From Methylophilus medardensis (lineage in GTDB: Bacteria; Pseudomonadota; Gammaproteobacteria; Burkholderiales; Methylophilaceae), in assembly GCF_006363915.1 (NCBI RefSeq), contig NZ_CP040946.1: a stretch of DNA of 64,000 nucleotides; one strand, written 5' to 3'. Of this stretch, positions 1 to 8,465 are shown piece after piece. The notes beneath the pieces were generated by a model, which had not been told where the DNA came from, did not search any database, and saw only the letters and a program-made list of their open reading frames with translations. Both the position numbers and the translations under genes were made by a program. The first letter of the stretch is position 1, and every line of letters starts with the position of its first letter.

Positions 1-1230
1 AACTGCTAAATCGACCTCACCGGTGAAGTTGATCAGTTGAAACTGAGAGGCCAGTCCACACAAACCGTTAGAACCGCACAAATTACCATTGGTAGTGCCG
101 TCATTGATACTGAATGTCTGGTTACCTTTTTGTCGCCATAACGCCACGGTCCCTGCGTACTTCAGACTATCGTTAACCGGATTCCGCTCACCTTCTACAT
201 TTTTAAAATCGTAGTATGCAACGCCAAGTTTGACTTTGCTTTCGTTACTCGACGTCCACTCAATCCCTCCCTGTGCCGCATATAACCATTTGTCCCGAGC
301 CTTATTCGTATTAGAACTCTCCACCTCTTCAATTGGAAAAGCACCTACTGTTGAAAATAGCTTCCAAGACTTGTTTATGTTTGGGTTAGCCTGTGCCGAA
401 AAACCATCAAACGCAAGATCAGGATCCCAGATTAGGTCCGTGCCAAAGGTCTGGTTACCCGTAAAAAATGGATTTGCAAATCGACCACCGGTCAGAGTGA
501 GCCAATCATAAGGCTTCGCTTCAAGAAAAGCCCTGTCCAAACCAAACACAAACTTACCTTGAGAAAATCCCTCAGTTTGGTTCGGGGTCACGGGCGTTTG
601 TAACATCCCGGTAGTGAATCGAATACCGCCATTTAACCATTCATTGATATGGATGTTTGCACCAAACAATGCACGCACACGCTGACGTTGACGATCCTCG
701 GTTGAATTGTTGACAACCATATTTTGCACTTCGTTGTTCAGTGTTCCAGGAATCGCGTTTGTATCGCTAAACATGTCTTGCTGATAACGCAAGCGCAGTG
801 CGCCCGTCCATTCGATACGATCAATCCACTCTGGCAAGCCTAAGCGTTCTTCGGTTTTGTAATTAAGCTTTTTCATCACATCTTGCTCAATTTCAGCACG
901 CATTTCGTTTTTGACATGCTCAGGAATATATTGCACGCGTATCGACTTTGGTTGCCCAACCGCTTTTTCTGGGAGCTGCGTATTGTCGGCCGCCAATGCG
1001 TCAGCTTCATTTTTTGCTTTAAGCTTGGCTTGTTGCGCCTGTTGCAATAGGATCTGCGCCTTTTCTTTGGACAAGACACCCTCTTGCACCAGCAATTCGA
1101 TCAAACTCATGGTCGTTGCTCTCACTTCCTCAAGCGATTCACGCTCCCCTGCAGCTACGACCTCTGATTGCAGACCAAACAAGGTGGTCACTATCAAAGG
1201 AATCATCCAATTTTTTGCTTTAATATTCAT
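1..1230 (-). CDS. Putative outer-membrane porin, C-terminus beyond window
   Basis: An open frame of 410 codons runs from an ATG at 1230 to the window edge without a stop, so the protein is cut at its C-terminus. It has an N-terminal signal-like stretch (about residues 1-26), then a helical, coiled-coil-like segment with the pattern LIELLVQEGVLSKEKAQILL, then alternating aromatic/polar beta-strand sequence (for example GGIRFTTGMLQTP, WLTLTGGRFANPFF). This layout is typical of the 'putative porin' family found beside ExbB/ExbD/TonB genes. A purine-rich stretch (AGGGAAAG) precedes the start. It lies 49 bases downstream of tonB and is probably the last gene seen of that operon. The substrate is unknown. 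The family call rests on layout rather than a signature motif. Confidence 0.72.
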   Translation of the reverse strand, partial: MNIKAKNWMIPLIVTTLFGLQSEVVAAGERESLEEVRATTMSLIELLVQEGVLSKEKAQILLQQAQQAKLKAKNEADALAADNTQLPEKAVGQPKSIRVQYIPEHVKNEMRAEIEQDVMKKLNYKTEERLGLPEWIDRIEWTGALRLRYQQDMFSDTNAIPGTLNNEVQNMVVNNSTEDRQRQRVRALFGANIHINEWLNGGIRFTTGMLQTPVTPNQTEGFSQGKFVFGLDRAFLEAKPYDWLTLTGGRFANPFFTGNQTFGTDLIWDPDLAFDGFSAQANPNINKSWKLFSTVGAFPIEEVESSNTNKARDKWLYAAQGGIEWTSSNESKVKLGVAYYDFKNVEGERNPVNDSLKYAGTVALWRQKGNQTFSINDGTTNGNLCGSNGLCGLASQFQLINFTGEVDLAV

Positions 1231-1279
1231 TATCTTTCCCTAATTTCTAAGCGCTTTTAATGCATTGTCTATATCGTTT

Positions 1280-1996
1280 TTAAGACATATTTTTGGAAGC
1301 CATACGGACGACAACTTTTCTAGGCATATCCTCTGGCGCTGATTCTTTCAAGGGCGGAATTCTGTTTAACACCTTGCGAATCAATGCATCTGTTTCGGTA
1401 TCCCCAGTGGAATCAATTAATTCGGCATGATCAATATCACCCTGAGCATTCAAAAACACTCTGACGTCAACTTGGTACTTGATCTTATTTAAACCATCCT
1501 CGGCATCGAGCGCTTTTTTGATCTGCGCATCAACCTTATTGGTGAACCAAGCAAATGCCGCCATATTTTTTCTCCCACCGATTTTGGGTCCGGTAGTCAC
1601 ATCGCCGCCTTTATATTCATTGTTCACCGCACCAGACTGAAACGGGCTAGGTCCATCGCCAGCAGCCCCTTCCATCTTCAAGTTTTCGGCAGGCGGGGTT
1701 TCCGCAGGCTTGGCCACCGGCTCCTTAGGTGCCTCTTTCGGTTGCTCTTTAGGCGTCTCTTTGGGCGGCTCTTTGGGCGGTGGCGGGGGTGGCGGAGGCG
1801 GCGTATCTGGCAACAACTTCACCGTAGTGATTTGCTTTTTATGCGTGGCGCCGCCAGAAAACATTTTTTTAATGCCATAGCCGATGCCTACCAAGAGCGC
1901 CAATAGCAGCAATGCAATGAGGATTCTTGTTGTCCACAAACGCGTTGCAGACACTTGCCCTTCGTCTGCAAACGCGTCAATCTCAGGTGCAGCCAT
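1280..1996 (-). CDS. tonB: TonB-family energy transducer
   Basis: A 238-residue protein that should carry proton-motive energy from an ExbB/ExbD motor to an outer-membrane partner. It has a short cytoplasmic N-terminus, one membrane helix at about residues 25-45, a periplasmic Pro/Lys-rich spacer (a run of nine prolines followed by repeated KEPPKE-type units, about 66-98) and a C-terminal TonB-like domain (about 145-238) with the usual 'V.VFLNAQGDIDHAELIDSTGD' pattern. The start lies 3 bases after the stop of the preceding exbD, so the two are translationally linked. No TonB-dependent receptor is visible nearby; the next gene is a porin-like protein, which is unusual for a TonB partner. Confidence 0.88.
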   Translation of the reverse strand: MAAPEIDAFADEGQVSATRLWTTRILIALLLLALLVGIGYGIKKMFSGGATHKKQITTVKLLPDTPPPPPPPPPKEPPKETPKEQPKEAPKEPVAKPAETPPAENLKMEGAAGDGPSPFQSGAVNNEYKGGDVTTGPKIGGRKNMAAFAWFTNKVDAQIKKALDAEDGLNKIKYQVDVRVFLNAQGDIDHAELIDSTGDTETDALIRKVLNRIPPLKESAPEDMPRKVVVRMASKNMS

Positions 1997-1999
1997 GAC

Positions 2000-2404
2000 T
2001 CAAGTTCCAATCTTGCCTGTGACCAGGCCGACATTTTCAATTTCTAGGCGATTGACCAGATCAATCACGCCGATCACGCCTGCATAAGGCGCCTGTGCCT
2101 GGCCTTTAATCATGACGTTAAATTTTGGGTCGAGGGCTTTCGCTTGGTTGAGTTGCGTTTCCAGCTCAGCCATGCTCACCCCTACGCCGTTAATGGTCAG
2201 CGTGCCACCTTGTTGTACCTGTACGATTTTGATGTCGTGTTTTTCAGTGCTGGGCTTGTTTGACGGCTTCGGTAGATTCATAGTCAAGCCCTGAACCCCT
2301 GCGGTCGTCATCAGAATAAAAATCACCAGCAGCACGTAGGCCAAATCCAGCATCGGTGTGATATTGATGGTGTCGTAAGGCTGGGCGTCGTTTTGTACTT
2401 GCAT
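2000..2404 (-). CDS. exbD: ExbD/TolR biopolymer transport protein (second copy)
   Basis: A 134-residue single-pass inner-membrane protein. The N-terminus (YDTINITPMLDLAYVLLVIF) carries the conserved NITPMLD segment whose aspartate is the proton-carrying residue of ExbD/TolR stator proteins, followed by the membrane helix and a small periplasmic domain (about 50-134). It is closely related to the ExbD encoded just upstream (2408-2818), and the membrane segments are almost identical, suggesting tandem duplication. Three bases separate the two genes. Paired ExbD genes are known in some ExbBD-TonB clusters. Confidence 0.92.
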   Translation of the reverse strand: MQVQNDAQPYDTINITPMLDLAYVLLVIFILMTTAGVQGLTMNLPKPSNKPSTEKHDIKIVQVQQGGTLTINGVGVSMAELETQLNQAKALDPKFNVMIKGQAQAPYAGVIGVIDLVNRLEIENVGLVTGKIGT

Positions 2405-2407
2405 GAG

Positions 2408-2818
2408 TTACTCCACCACTTTCTTGGTCACCAGACCGACTTCGGTGATGTCCAACCGCTTACAGATTTCAAGCACTTCAGATACCTTTTCATAATGGGC
2501 CGCCGCATCGCCTTTGAGCACGACAGGTAACTCCGGTTGGCTGCTTTTGTAGGCCGCCAGCCGCTGTTCCAGTTGCGCCATGTCCACCGGAAACGCATCC
2601 AGATAGACACTGCCATCACTGGTGACCGTAATCGCGCGCATTTGCGGTTTGGCCAAGGCCGTCGTGTTGGCGGTGTGTGGCATGTCCACTTTGACGCCCT
2701 GCACCGATGCGGTTGTCATGATGATAAAAATCACTAACAACACATAGGCCAGATCAAGCATGGGCGTAATGTTGATTTCATCGTAGAGCTGGTTCTCTTC
2801 CTTGACGCCTTCTGACAT
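2408..2818 (-). CDS. exbD: ExbD/TolR biopolymer transport protein (first copy)
   Basis: A 136-residue ExbD-type protein with the motif YDEINITPMLDLAYVLLVIF near residues 12-31, one membrane helix and a C-terminal periplasmic domain. It lies 10 bases downstream of the ExbB-like gene and 3 bases upstream of the second exbD. The two ExbD proteins share the membrane segment but differ in the periplasmic part (here an 'MRAITVTSDGSVYLD' start, in the other 'HDIKIVQVQQGGTLTI'), so they could form a mixed dimer in one motor. That is inference. Confidence 0.92.
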   Translation of the reverse strand: MSEGVKEENQLYDEINITPMLDLAYVLLVIFIIMTTASVQGVKVDMPHTANTTALAKPQMRAITVTSDGSVYLDAFPVDMAQLEQRLAAYKSSQPELPVVLKGDAAAHYEKVSEVLEICKRLDITEVGLVTKKVVE

Positions 2819-2828
2819 GGCTTAAGCC

Positions 2829-4505
2829 TTATTCCTTACCGTAAAGCTCAGCGGTACGCGTAATGAACTCATCGACAAAAATCTGCATGGCGATGGTGAT
2901 GTTTTTGACGCGACTTGCCAGATAGTTATAACCAAACAAGGCTGGAATCGCCACGCCCAAGCCGGCCACAGTAGCCAGCAAGGCCGCCGCAATCCCCGGC
3001 GCAATCGCGTTCACGTTCACATCTCCTGCGGCGGCAATCGCAGCAAAGGTAATCATCACCCCCACCACCGTGCCTAACAGGCCAAGAAATGGTCCGCCAG
3101 AAATCGCAATCGTCAGCAACACCATCATGCTGTTCAGACGCTGGGTTTCGCGCACCTGATCGGCGTCGACGGCGGCTTTGATCGCATCAATGGAGGCCCC
3201 GCTCAACGAGACTTTGCCATCATGCTCACGTTTTTTGATTTCACGTAGGCCGGCTTTGTATAAACCAAACAGATTAGAGTTCGCATAGGTGCCGGTTTTA
3301 TCTAAACCCAGCAAGTCATCCGCAGAGGCTTGTTGAAAACGCTTTAAAAACAAAGCATTGTCTTTATCAGTGCGCACTACCATCATGGCTTTGCTGAACA
3401 TCACCCAGACGCTGATGGCAAACATCACGCCCAAGATCCCGATCACCACTTTGGCATCGAGCGTGAGGCTATCAATCAAGATGCCCATGTAGTTAGCTTC
3501 ACCCTCTTCGCCGGCTTCCTCGGCATCGGCGGCAATCACCTTCACCATGTTGGCATCGGTGCCTTGTGAGGTCGTCACCAGTGCCAACCAAGAGGCACTG
3601 CGTGCCGTCGACGCCAGTTGCCACTCATCCACTTCTGCGGCTAAGCCCTGCCCCAGGCTCACGGTGGTGGTGGCTTGCGCATCGCTCGCAGCGACCTGGC
3701 CGGCCGCTTGGCCATTCACATACACCACGGCCTGACCGCCTTGAAACACCAGCGCAATATGTTGCCACTGGCCAGCCTTGAGCTCACCGGCTTGCGTGCT
3801 GGCAGACCCTGCTTGTAAGGCCAATGCACTGCCTGCCATTTTCAAAGTCACATTGCCGCTTTTGAAAATCTCAGCGGTTTGCGGCACATTGGCTGGCTTT
3901 AACCAGACGGACCACGTCCCGCCATTGGCTAATGCAGGCGCATTAGGCAAGGTGATTGTGAGCCCGCCGTTACTCAATGTGGCACTCTCGGCAATCAAGC
4001 CCGCTTTTTGTAAGGTGGCATTACCGCTCGCCGTCAGTTGGCTCGGGCCGCTATCTTTAAGTAAGCCATTTTCAGAAAAGGCAAAACGTGCCAACAGCGC
4101 TGGATCATTGAGGGCTTGCGCATCACTGGCCGCTTTTGCCCCCTCGTTACCGGTATACAAACTGATCGCCAGCCCTTTATTGGCGGCGGAGACTTGCGGC
4201 AGCACTACCCAAGCCACAGCCAGCTCGTTCACCGCATCATATTTTTCAAGCAAAAATTTGAGTTCTGTTTTGTCATCCGCAGCAATAAAGCGCAAGTCCG
4301 CGCCATCGACATTGGCACTGGTGAAATCAAAATTGCCCGAGTGCAGGCGCACCAGTACCGGCGCCTGATTCACGGCCTCTTTAATGCTGGCAGTCTCCAG
4401 GGTAATTTTTTGTTGTGTTGCCCAATCTGCGTTCCAAGCCGCCATCGCTGCGGTTGAGAGACTGAGCCCTAATAATCCAAGCATTAAACCAAACGTGTTC
4501 TTCAT
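2829..4505 (-). CDS. exbB: ExbB/TolQ proton channel fused to DUF2341 and LamG-like domains
   Basis: A 558-residue fusion protein, more than twice the length of a plain ExbB. Residues 1-22 are a signal peptide. About 45-130 resemble DUF2341 (LVRLHSGNFDF, DLRFIAAD.KTELKF), and about 150-320 look like a concanavalin/LamG fold (GTWSVWLKP, GQWQHIALVFQGGQAVVYVNG). From about 350 follow the membrane helices of the MotA/TolQ/ExbB channel, including GGPFLGLLGTVVGVM near residue 470. The periplasmic part may sense or bind a glycan or partner protein; that is inference. It is the first gene of the exbB-exbD-exbD-tonB-porin operon, with a GACTAGTC palindrome about 70 bases before its start and a possible -10 (TATAGA) between. 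Confidence 0.9.
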   Translation of the reverse strand: MKNTFGLMLGLLGLSLSTAAMAAWNADWATQQKITLETASIKEAVNQAPVLVRLHSGNFDFTSANVDGADLRFIAADDKTELKFLLEKYDAVNELAVAWVVLPQVSAANKGLAISLYTGNEGAKAASDAQALNDPALLARFAFSENGLLKDSGPSQLTASGNATLQKAGLIAESATLSNGGLTITLPNAPALANGGTWSVWLKPANVPQTAEIFKSGNVTLKMAGSALALQAGSASTQAGELKAGQWQHIALVFQGGQAVVYVNGQAAGQVAASDAQATTTVSLGQGLAAEVDEWQLASTARSASWLALVTTSQGTDANMVKVIAADAEEAGEEGEANYMGILIDSLTLDAKVVIGILGVMFAISVWVMFSKAMMVVRTDKDNALFLKRFQQASADDLLGLDKTGTYANSNLFGLYKAGLREIKKREHDGKVSLSGASIDAIKAAVDADQVRETQRLNSMMVLLTIAISGGPFLGLLGTVVGVMITFAAIAAAGDVNVNAIAPGIAAALLATVAGLGVAIPALFGYNYLASRVKNITIAMQIFVDEFITRTAELYGKE

Positions 4506-4572
4506 AGCTTCGCTAACGAGTTAATTTGAGTGGCAAGTCTATAGAGCGAATGTTGCAGACACATTAAGATCG

Positions 4573-4580
4573 GACTAGTC
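4573..4580. promoter_or_regulatory. Palindromic operator candidate (site A), exbB operon
   Basis: GACTAGTC within CGGACTAGTCGGACTATGTC, so a second, partial GGACTA half-site follows directly. On the minus strand a TATAGA hexamer (plus 4538-4543) lies about 36 bases downstream of the palindrome centre. That places the site near -45, the usual place for a LuxR-type activator. Binding by EpsA is inference. Confidence 0.5.
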
Positions 4581-4614
4581 GGACTATGTCTGACCAATCG
4601 CTTTTATTAGACAT

Positions 4615-4642
4615 AAAAAAAGCCCGGCGAACCGGGCTTTTA
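4615..4642 (-). terminator. Rho-independent terminator
   Basis: Stem AGCCCGG/CCGGGCT with a 4-base loop, flanked on the minus-strand exit side by a run of seven T. It ends the transcript of the PEP-CTERM gene at 4667. Confidence 0.85.
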
Positions 4643-4666
4643 CGTGCGATGCACGGGTTGGTTGCG

Positions 4667-5179
4667 TTAAGACTTGCGACGGGTCGCGATCAGACCAATC
4701 AGGCCTAGTCCGGCAAAGATGAGGCCAGATTGTGTCGGCTCAGGGACAGCTGCGGCATAGGCCAGACTACCGGTGCCAGAAAAACCCAATGTGGTGTCAT
4801 AGGCAAAAAAGGCATCTGAAGTATCTGCATAACCAGCAATCAGACTGAAACCAATGGCAGGGCTGCTGGAGTCAACAGACCACTCCAGGCCTGTAAACAC
4901 GCCATCTTGAAACACAGCGGTAGCGTCGGCCAATGCTGGCGTACCCAAATTAAACAGGCTACCGCCGAAGTTGAAGTTCAGGCTGCTCAGGTTGAGTAGC
5001 TCAGTCCCTGAGGCCAGCAAACCGGCATCATCAAAGCTGAACTGGCCCTGATAGCTGGTGCCGTTGTAATAACCGGACTCTACCTGACCAGCAAACTGCA
5101 GCGATTGAATAGCCGCTTGGGCTGGCATGACCACTGCCAACAAGGCGATGAGTGTGATTTTTTTCATAAAATGCGTCAT
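4667..5179 (-). CDS. PEP-CTERM sorting-domain protein
   Basis: A 170-residue exported protein of unknown specific role. It has an N-terminal signal peptide (MKKITLIALLAVVMPAQA, about residues 5-22), a beta-rich body, and a C-terminal PEP-CTERM tail: VPEPTQSG, then a hydrophobic helix (LIFAGLGLIGLIA) and the basic end TRRKS. This tail is cut and anchored by an exosortase. No exosortase gene is in the window. The start at 5179 is chosen because AGGA lies 8 bases upstream; MKKITL (5167) has no ribosome-binding site. It lies 22 bases after the 5'-nucleotidase and a terminator follows, so it is the last gene of that operon. Confidence 0.88.
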   Translation of the reverse strand: MTHFMKKITLIALLAVVMPAQAAIQSLQFAGQVESGYYNGTSYQGQFSFDDAGLLASGTELLNLSSLNFNFGGSLFNLGTPALADATAVFQDGVFTGLEWSVDSSSPAIGFSLIAGYADTSDAFFAYDTTLGFSGTGSLAYAAAVPEPTQSGLIFAGLGLIGLIATRRKS

Positions 5180-5201
5180 TGCAAAATTCCTTTAGTAAAC
5201 A

Positions 5202-7520
5202 TTAAAGTATGAAATCTCTGGCTGGAGCAACTTGTTTCGCGGTCAAGCCTTTGAGCGTAACCAGCGGTTTTGCCGCTGCCGGACCTGCACTACCATCGCT
5301 GTCTAGCATCACCTGCACACCTGCAGTCACATCGACCAGACGCAGGAAGCCACCCGTCAGGGCACTATTACTCGAAATGCCAAGTGAAGAGAGCAAGGCC
5401 GTTAACTGTAACTTGTCGGCATAAGGCGTGAAGTCCGTGATGGTGTCGCCCGCTTCGCGCATGCTGTTAAACACGAAAACATCATTGCCTGCGCCACCGG
5501 TCAAGGTGTCTACACCCAAGCCGCCATTGATTACATCATCGCCAGCAGTACCTATCAGCGTATCGCGCGCAGCAGTACCGTTGCGTGTTACGCCCGGCGT
5601 GCTGTTGGCAATCGCCAGGTCAATCAGGCGGCCGCCACGGTCATACTGATTTTCAAGGCCATACATATTGACAGTCACTTCATCACCATCTGCATTGTTC
5701 AAACGACCCAATCCGCCTTCTGATTTTGGTGTTTGAATATAGTTGGCCAAGGCCTCTTGGTAGGTAATGGTGAACGGGTCATTCTCGAACTGTACGCTAT
5801 TCGCCGGGAACGGATAGCCGTCACCACCTGCCGCAGTAAAGTCGATCGTGGTGAATGAGAAGGTACGGCTGTTGTTCACCACCACGCCATTGTCGATCAG
5901 CACCGTACCGTCATCAAGCACAACACGGCGAACGCGGTTGCCAGTACCAACTGGCGCCGGGTCTGTCGCCGTGGTACTGGCACGTGGCGTTTGACGTGTA
6001 TCGTAAACCACCTGCATGCCTGATACTTGCGCAAAGCGACCGTTATTACCGCCAGTTGCATTTGCATTGATCACTGAATGCTCCAGAATATCTTTCAACT
6101 GGCTGGCATTCATTTCGGGCGCCCGCTTGACCAGGTTAGTAAATGGCAGAATATTAAAGGTATCACCCACCGAAACATTGCCTGCCGCAGCAATACTGGT
6201 GCGGATACCGCCCCCGTTTTGAATGGCTACGTCGGATTTACCTGCAAAACGCATGGCATCAGCCACCAGATTACCAAGACCGGTTTCAGCATTTCTCACG
6301 CCTGCTACAAAGGTACAAGGGGCTGGTGTGCATGATGTATGTGTTGGACCATTCAGCTTGACTGCGGTCGTGCCAATAATTTGTGCATTCAGGGCAGTGA
6401 TATAGTCAGATACCGGCGTCACCACCTGCGCCTGAAGGGCGACATTACCAGTCACGCGGTCTGCATCAGCACTGGCACCGGACACACGCATCATTTTGGT
6501 CGATTCGATGCCGGCAAACGTCCCCTGATCATCATCAATACTGAAATTGACCTGACCGACATAGCGGTTACCGAAATGGCTGGTCAATACCGGGACTGAC
6601 TTACCGTTCGCATCGGTGGCAATCACCGGATGTGAGTTGTAGGTCGCGGCCACGCCGCCATTGATCAAGGCATCATCAGCATCCACCATCAGCTCATGAC
6701 CACCGCCAGACAACACGAGGTCAACGCCCTGCAGCGCGGGCACCACGACATTGATTTCATTGATCGAATTTTGAAGATGACTCATCAGAATCACAGTTTT
6801 CACACCTTCATCTGTGCGCAAACGGTTCACTTCCGCCTGAATCAGGGGAATCAGCGCCTGCAAGTTTTGGGCTTCGGTGTTAAACGGATCGTAAGCAAAC
6901 AGATTAACCGCGCCTGGCGATGAAATATTGGGCAACAATGGCGTAGTCGCACCAACTAGGCCGATTTTATGACCGGCTTTGGTGGTGACAATTTTGGACG
7001 GAGCGACTTTGCCTGCCGATTTCAAACTGGCAAACGCCGTGGTGGCGTCAAAGTTAAGGTTTACGGACAAATAGGTACTGCCAGACACTTCTGCAAAGCG
7101 AGCAGCAATCTCGGGGCCCAGGTCAAACTCGTGGTTGCCCACAACCAATGCGTCAAAGCCAATCTGACGCAGCGCGATGGCATCGTAAAAGTCCTGGCCA
7201 CCCATGTAGGCATTGCCCAGATTATCCAGACTCGCCTTGAAACGTGGACCGGGCAGAAATGCATCCCCCGCATTCAGTTTAAGTACTGTGCGTCCGGCGC
7301 TATCAGCCACCATTTCGGCGTTTTTCATTACGGTTGCTAGGCGATCTATGCCACCATAAAACGAAATCGGCTGACCAGCGTTGTCGCGCAAATTGCCTTG
7401 CGCGGACAACAACCAGCTTTCCTGATCCCCCACATGCAACACCGTCACACCCTCAGCCCAAGCAACACCAGCAGTCAATGCCAGTGCGACACAAGCGGTT
7501 AATTGTTTCAGTTTAAACAT
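5202..7520 (-). CDS. Secreted 5'-nucleotidase/metallophosphatase with type I secretion tail
   Basis: 772 residues from the ATG at 7520, chosen because GGAG lies just upstream; an ATG at 7565 would add 15 residues. It has a signal-like N-terminus (1-22), a calcineurin-like phosphatase domain (about 25-300) and a 5'-nucleotidase C-terminal domain (about 380-600, with GNLVADAMR and QNGGGIR). The last 130 residues have the RTX-like motifs GTAGDDVING and GGAGNDVFVF and a type I secretion target end. Metal motifs GD (85-86), GNHEFD (128-133) and MSH (248) are present. The usual DxH motif reads D32-Q-E34, and GHSQ/GHSH reads GHEL (274-277), so the metal site is altered. It probably releases phosphate from nucleotides outside the cell, next to a secreted nuclease. 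Confidence 0.88.
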   Translation of the reverse strand: MFKLKQLTACVALALTAGVAWAEGVTVLHVGDQESWLLSAQGNLRDNAGQPISFYGGIDRLATVMKNAEMVADSAGRTVLKLNAGDAFLPGPRFKASLDNLGNAYMGGQDFYDAIALRQIGFDALVVGNHEFDLGPEIAARFAEVSGSTYLSVNLNFDATTAFASLKSAGKVAPSKIVTTKAGHKIGLVGATTPLLPNISSPGAVNLFAYDPFNTEAQNLQALIPLIQAEVNRLRTDEGVKTVILMSHLQNSINEINVVVPALQGVDLVLSGGGHELMVDADDALINGGVAATYNSHPVIATDANGKSVPVLTSHFGNRYVGQVNFSIDDDQGTFAGIESTKMMRVSGASADADRVTGNVALQAQVVTPVSDYITALNAQIIGTTAVKLNGPTHTSCTPAPCTFVAGVRNAETGLGNLVADAMRFAGKSDVAIQNGGGIRTSIAAAGNVSVGDTFNILPFTNLVKRAPEMNASQLKDILEHSVINANATGGNNGRFAQVSGMQVVYDTRQTPRASTTATDPAPVGTGNRVRRVVLDDGTVLIDNGVVVNNSRTFSFTTIDFTAAGGDGYPFPANSVQFENDPFTITYQEALANYIQTPKSEGGLGRLNNADGDEVTVNMYGLENQYDRGGRLIDLAIANSTPGVTRNGTAARDTLIGTAGDDVINGGLGVDTLTGGAGNDVFVFNSMREAGDTITDFTPYADKLQLTALLSSLGISSNSALTGGFLRLVDVTAGVQVMLDSDGSAGPAAAKPLVTLKGLTAKQVAPARDFIL

Positions 7521-7586
7521 TTTGTTCTCCATTGCGTGCCGGCGACGATCGCGGCACGCATTCATTTCAAGTATTCAAGAATGGGA

Positions 7587-8354
7587 TTAAAGTGATTGAC
7601 GACGGCGAACCAGTGCCAACACACCCAAACCAGCCAGCAACATCGCTACACTGTCAGCCTCTGGCACTGGGGTAACAACAGCCACAGTAAAAGCCGTGGT
7701 ATTTGGAATCAACGCGGCCGAAGCACTGTTATTCACCGTATCAACGTTCCAGTTATTCACGTTTGCCACTTGTGCTTTGTAATCAGTAAAGTTGCTCAGG
7801 CCATCACGCACGCCGTTGTACTCGGCATAGTCTGGGTTGCTGGAAGCACCCGCTTTAGAGGTCAACTGCATGGCGTTAACACCTGCTGTCAAACCGGTAT
7901 CGGTCAGTGAACCGTCTGTGGCAAACGTACCGTTAGTGATTGCGGTCAGAAATGTGGTTGCTGATGATGCGCTGCTACCGAGGTAGGCATATACGGTTTC
8001 GCCAGAATTAGAGATTCCCCAGTTGCTGCTACCGCTTACAGTCGCGCGGGATAAAGTGCCCGTAGACGCATTCAGGGTGGCTTTGTCATAGTCGGCAAAG
8101 CGAACCACAGTTCCTGCAGTCACTACACTGCTGGAAACCCACTGATTAAAGCTTTCGCCAGTATTGAATGCACTACCAGTCCACTCGTTATCGCTAAAGT
8201 AAATCGTCGTGTTAGCAGCAATATCAACGAAAGTGACAAATGACAGGCCATCTTCATCGGCGTTGAATGATGTGAACATGATGTCACCTGCATTCAATGC
8301 AGCGTTGGCTTGGCTGGACAGCAACAATGCTGCGATTAAACTGATTTTTTTCAT
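7587..8354 (-). CDS. PEP-CTERM sorting-domain protein, exosortase B type
   Basis: 255 residues from the ATG at 8354, which has AGAGG upstream; a longer frame would need a TTG. It has a signal peptide (MKKISLIAALLLSSQANA) and a beta-rich body with IMFTSFNADEDGLSFVTFVD, FSDNEWTG and VVRFADYD. The tail is VPEADSVAMLLAGLGVLALV followed by RRRQSL, the variant with EADS after VPE seen with exosortase B. The body resembles lamin-tail-like surface domains only weakly; function unknown. It sits between the nuclease and nucleotidase genes (gaps of 111 and 66 bases), probably in one transcript. Confidence 0.87.
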   Translation of the reverse strand: MKKISLIAALLLSSQANAALNAGDIMFTSFNADEDGLSFVTFVDIAANTTIYFSDNEWTGSAFNTGESFNQWVSSSVVTAGTVVRFADYDKATLNASTGTLSRATVSGSSNWGISNSGETVYAYLGSSASSATTFLTAITNGTFATDGSLTDTGLTAGVNAMQLTSKAGASSNPDYAEYNGVRDGLSNFTDYKAQVANVNNWNVDTVNNSASAALIPNTTAFTVAVVTPVPEADSVAMLLAGLGVLALVRRRQSL

Positions 8355-8465
8355 AACTAATCCTCTCAAGATAAATTTGAATAACAACTTATTTCATGGT
8401 GTTTGTTTGCCAGCACGATACTTTTGCCGCACTGGCTTATTGCTATCTAAACGACTGCCGTCGAC

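Larger units (their letters stand above)
4506..4666. other. Intergenic region: operon end and new promoter
   Basis: This 161-base gap holds the terminator of the nuclease/nucleotidase operon (near 4615-4642) and then the control region of the exbB operon with the palindrome at 4573-4580. No gene is visible in it. Confidence 0.7.
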
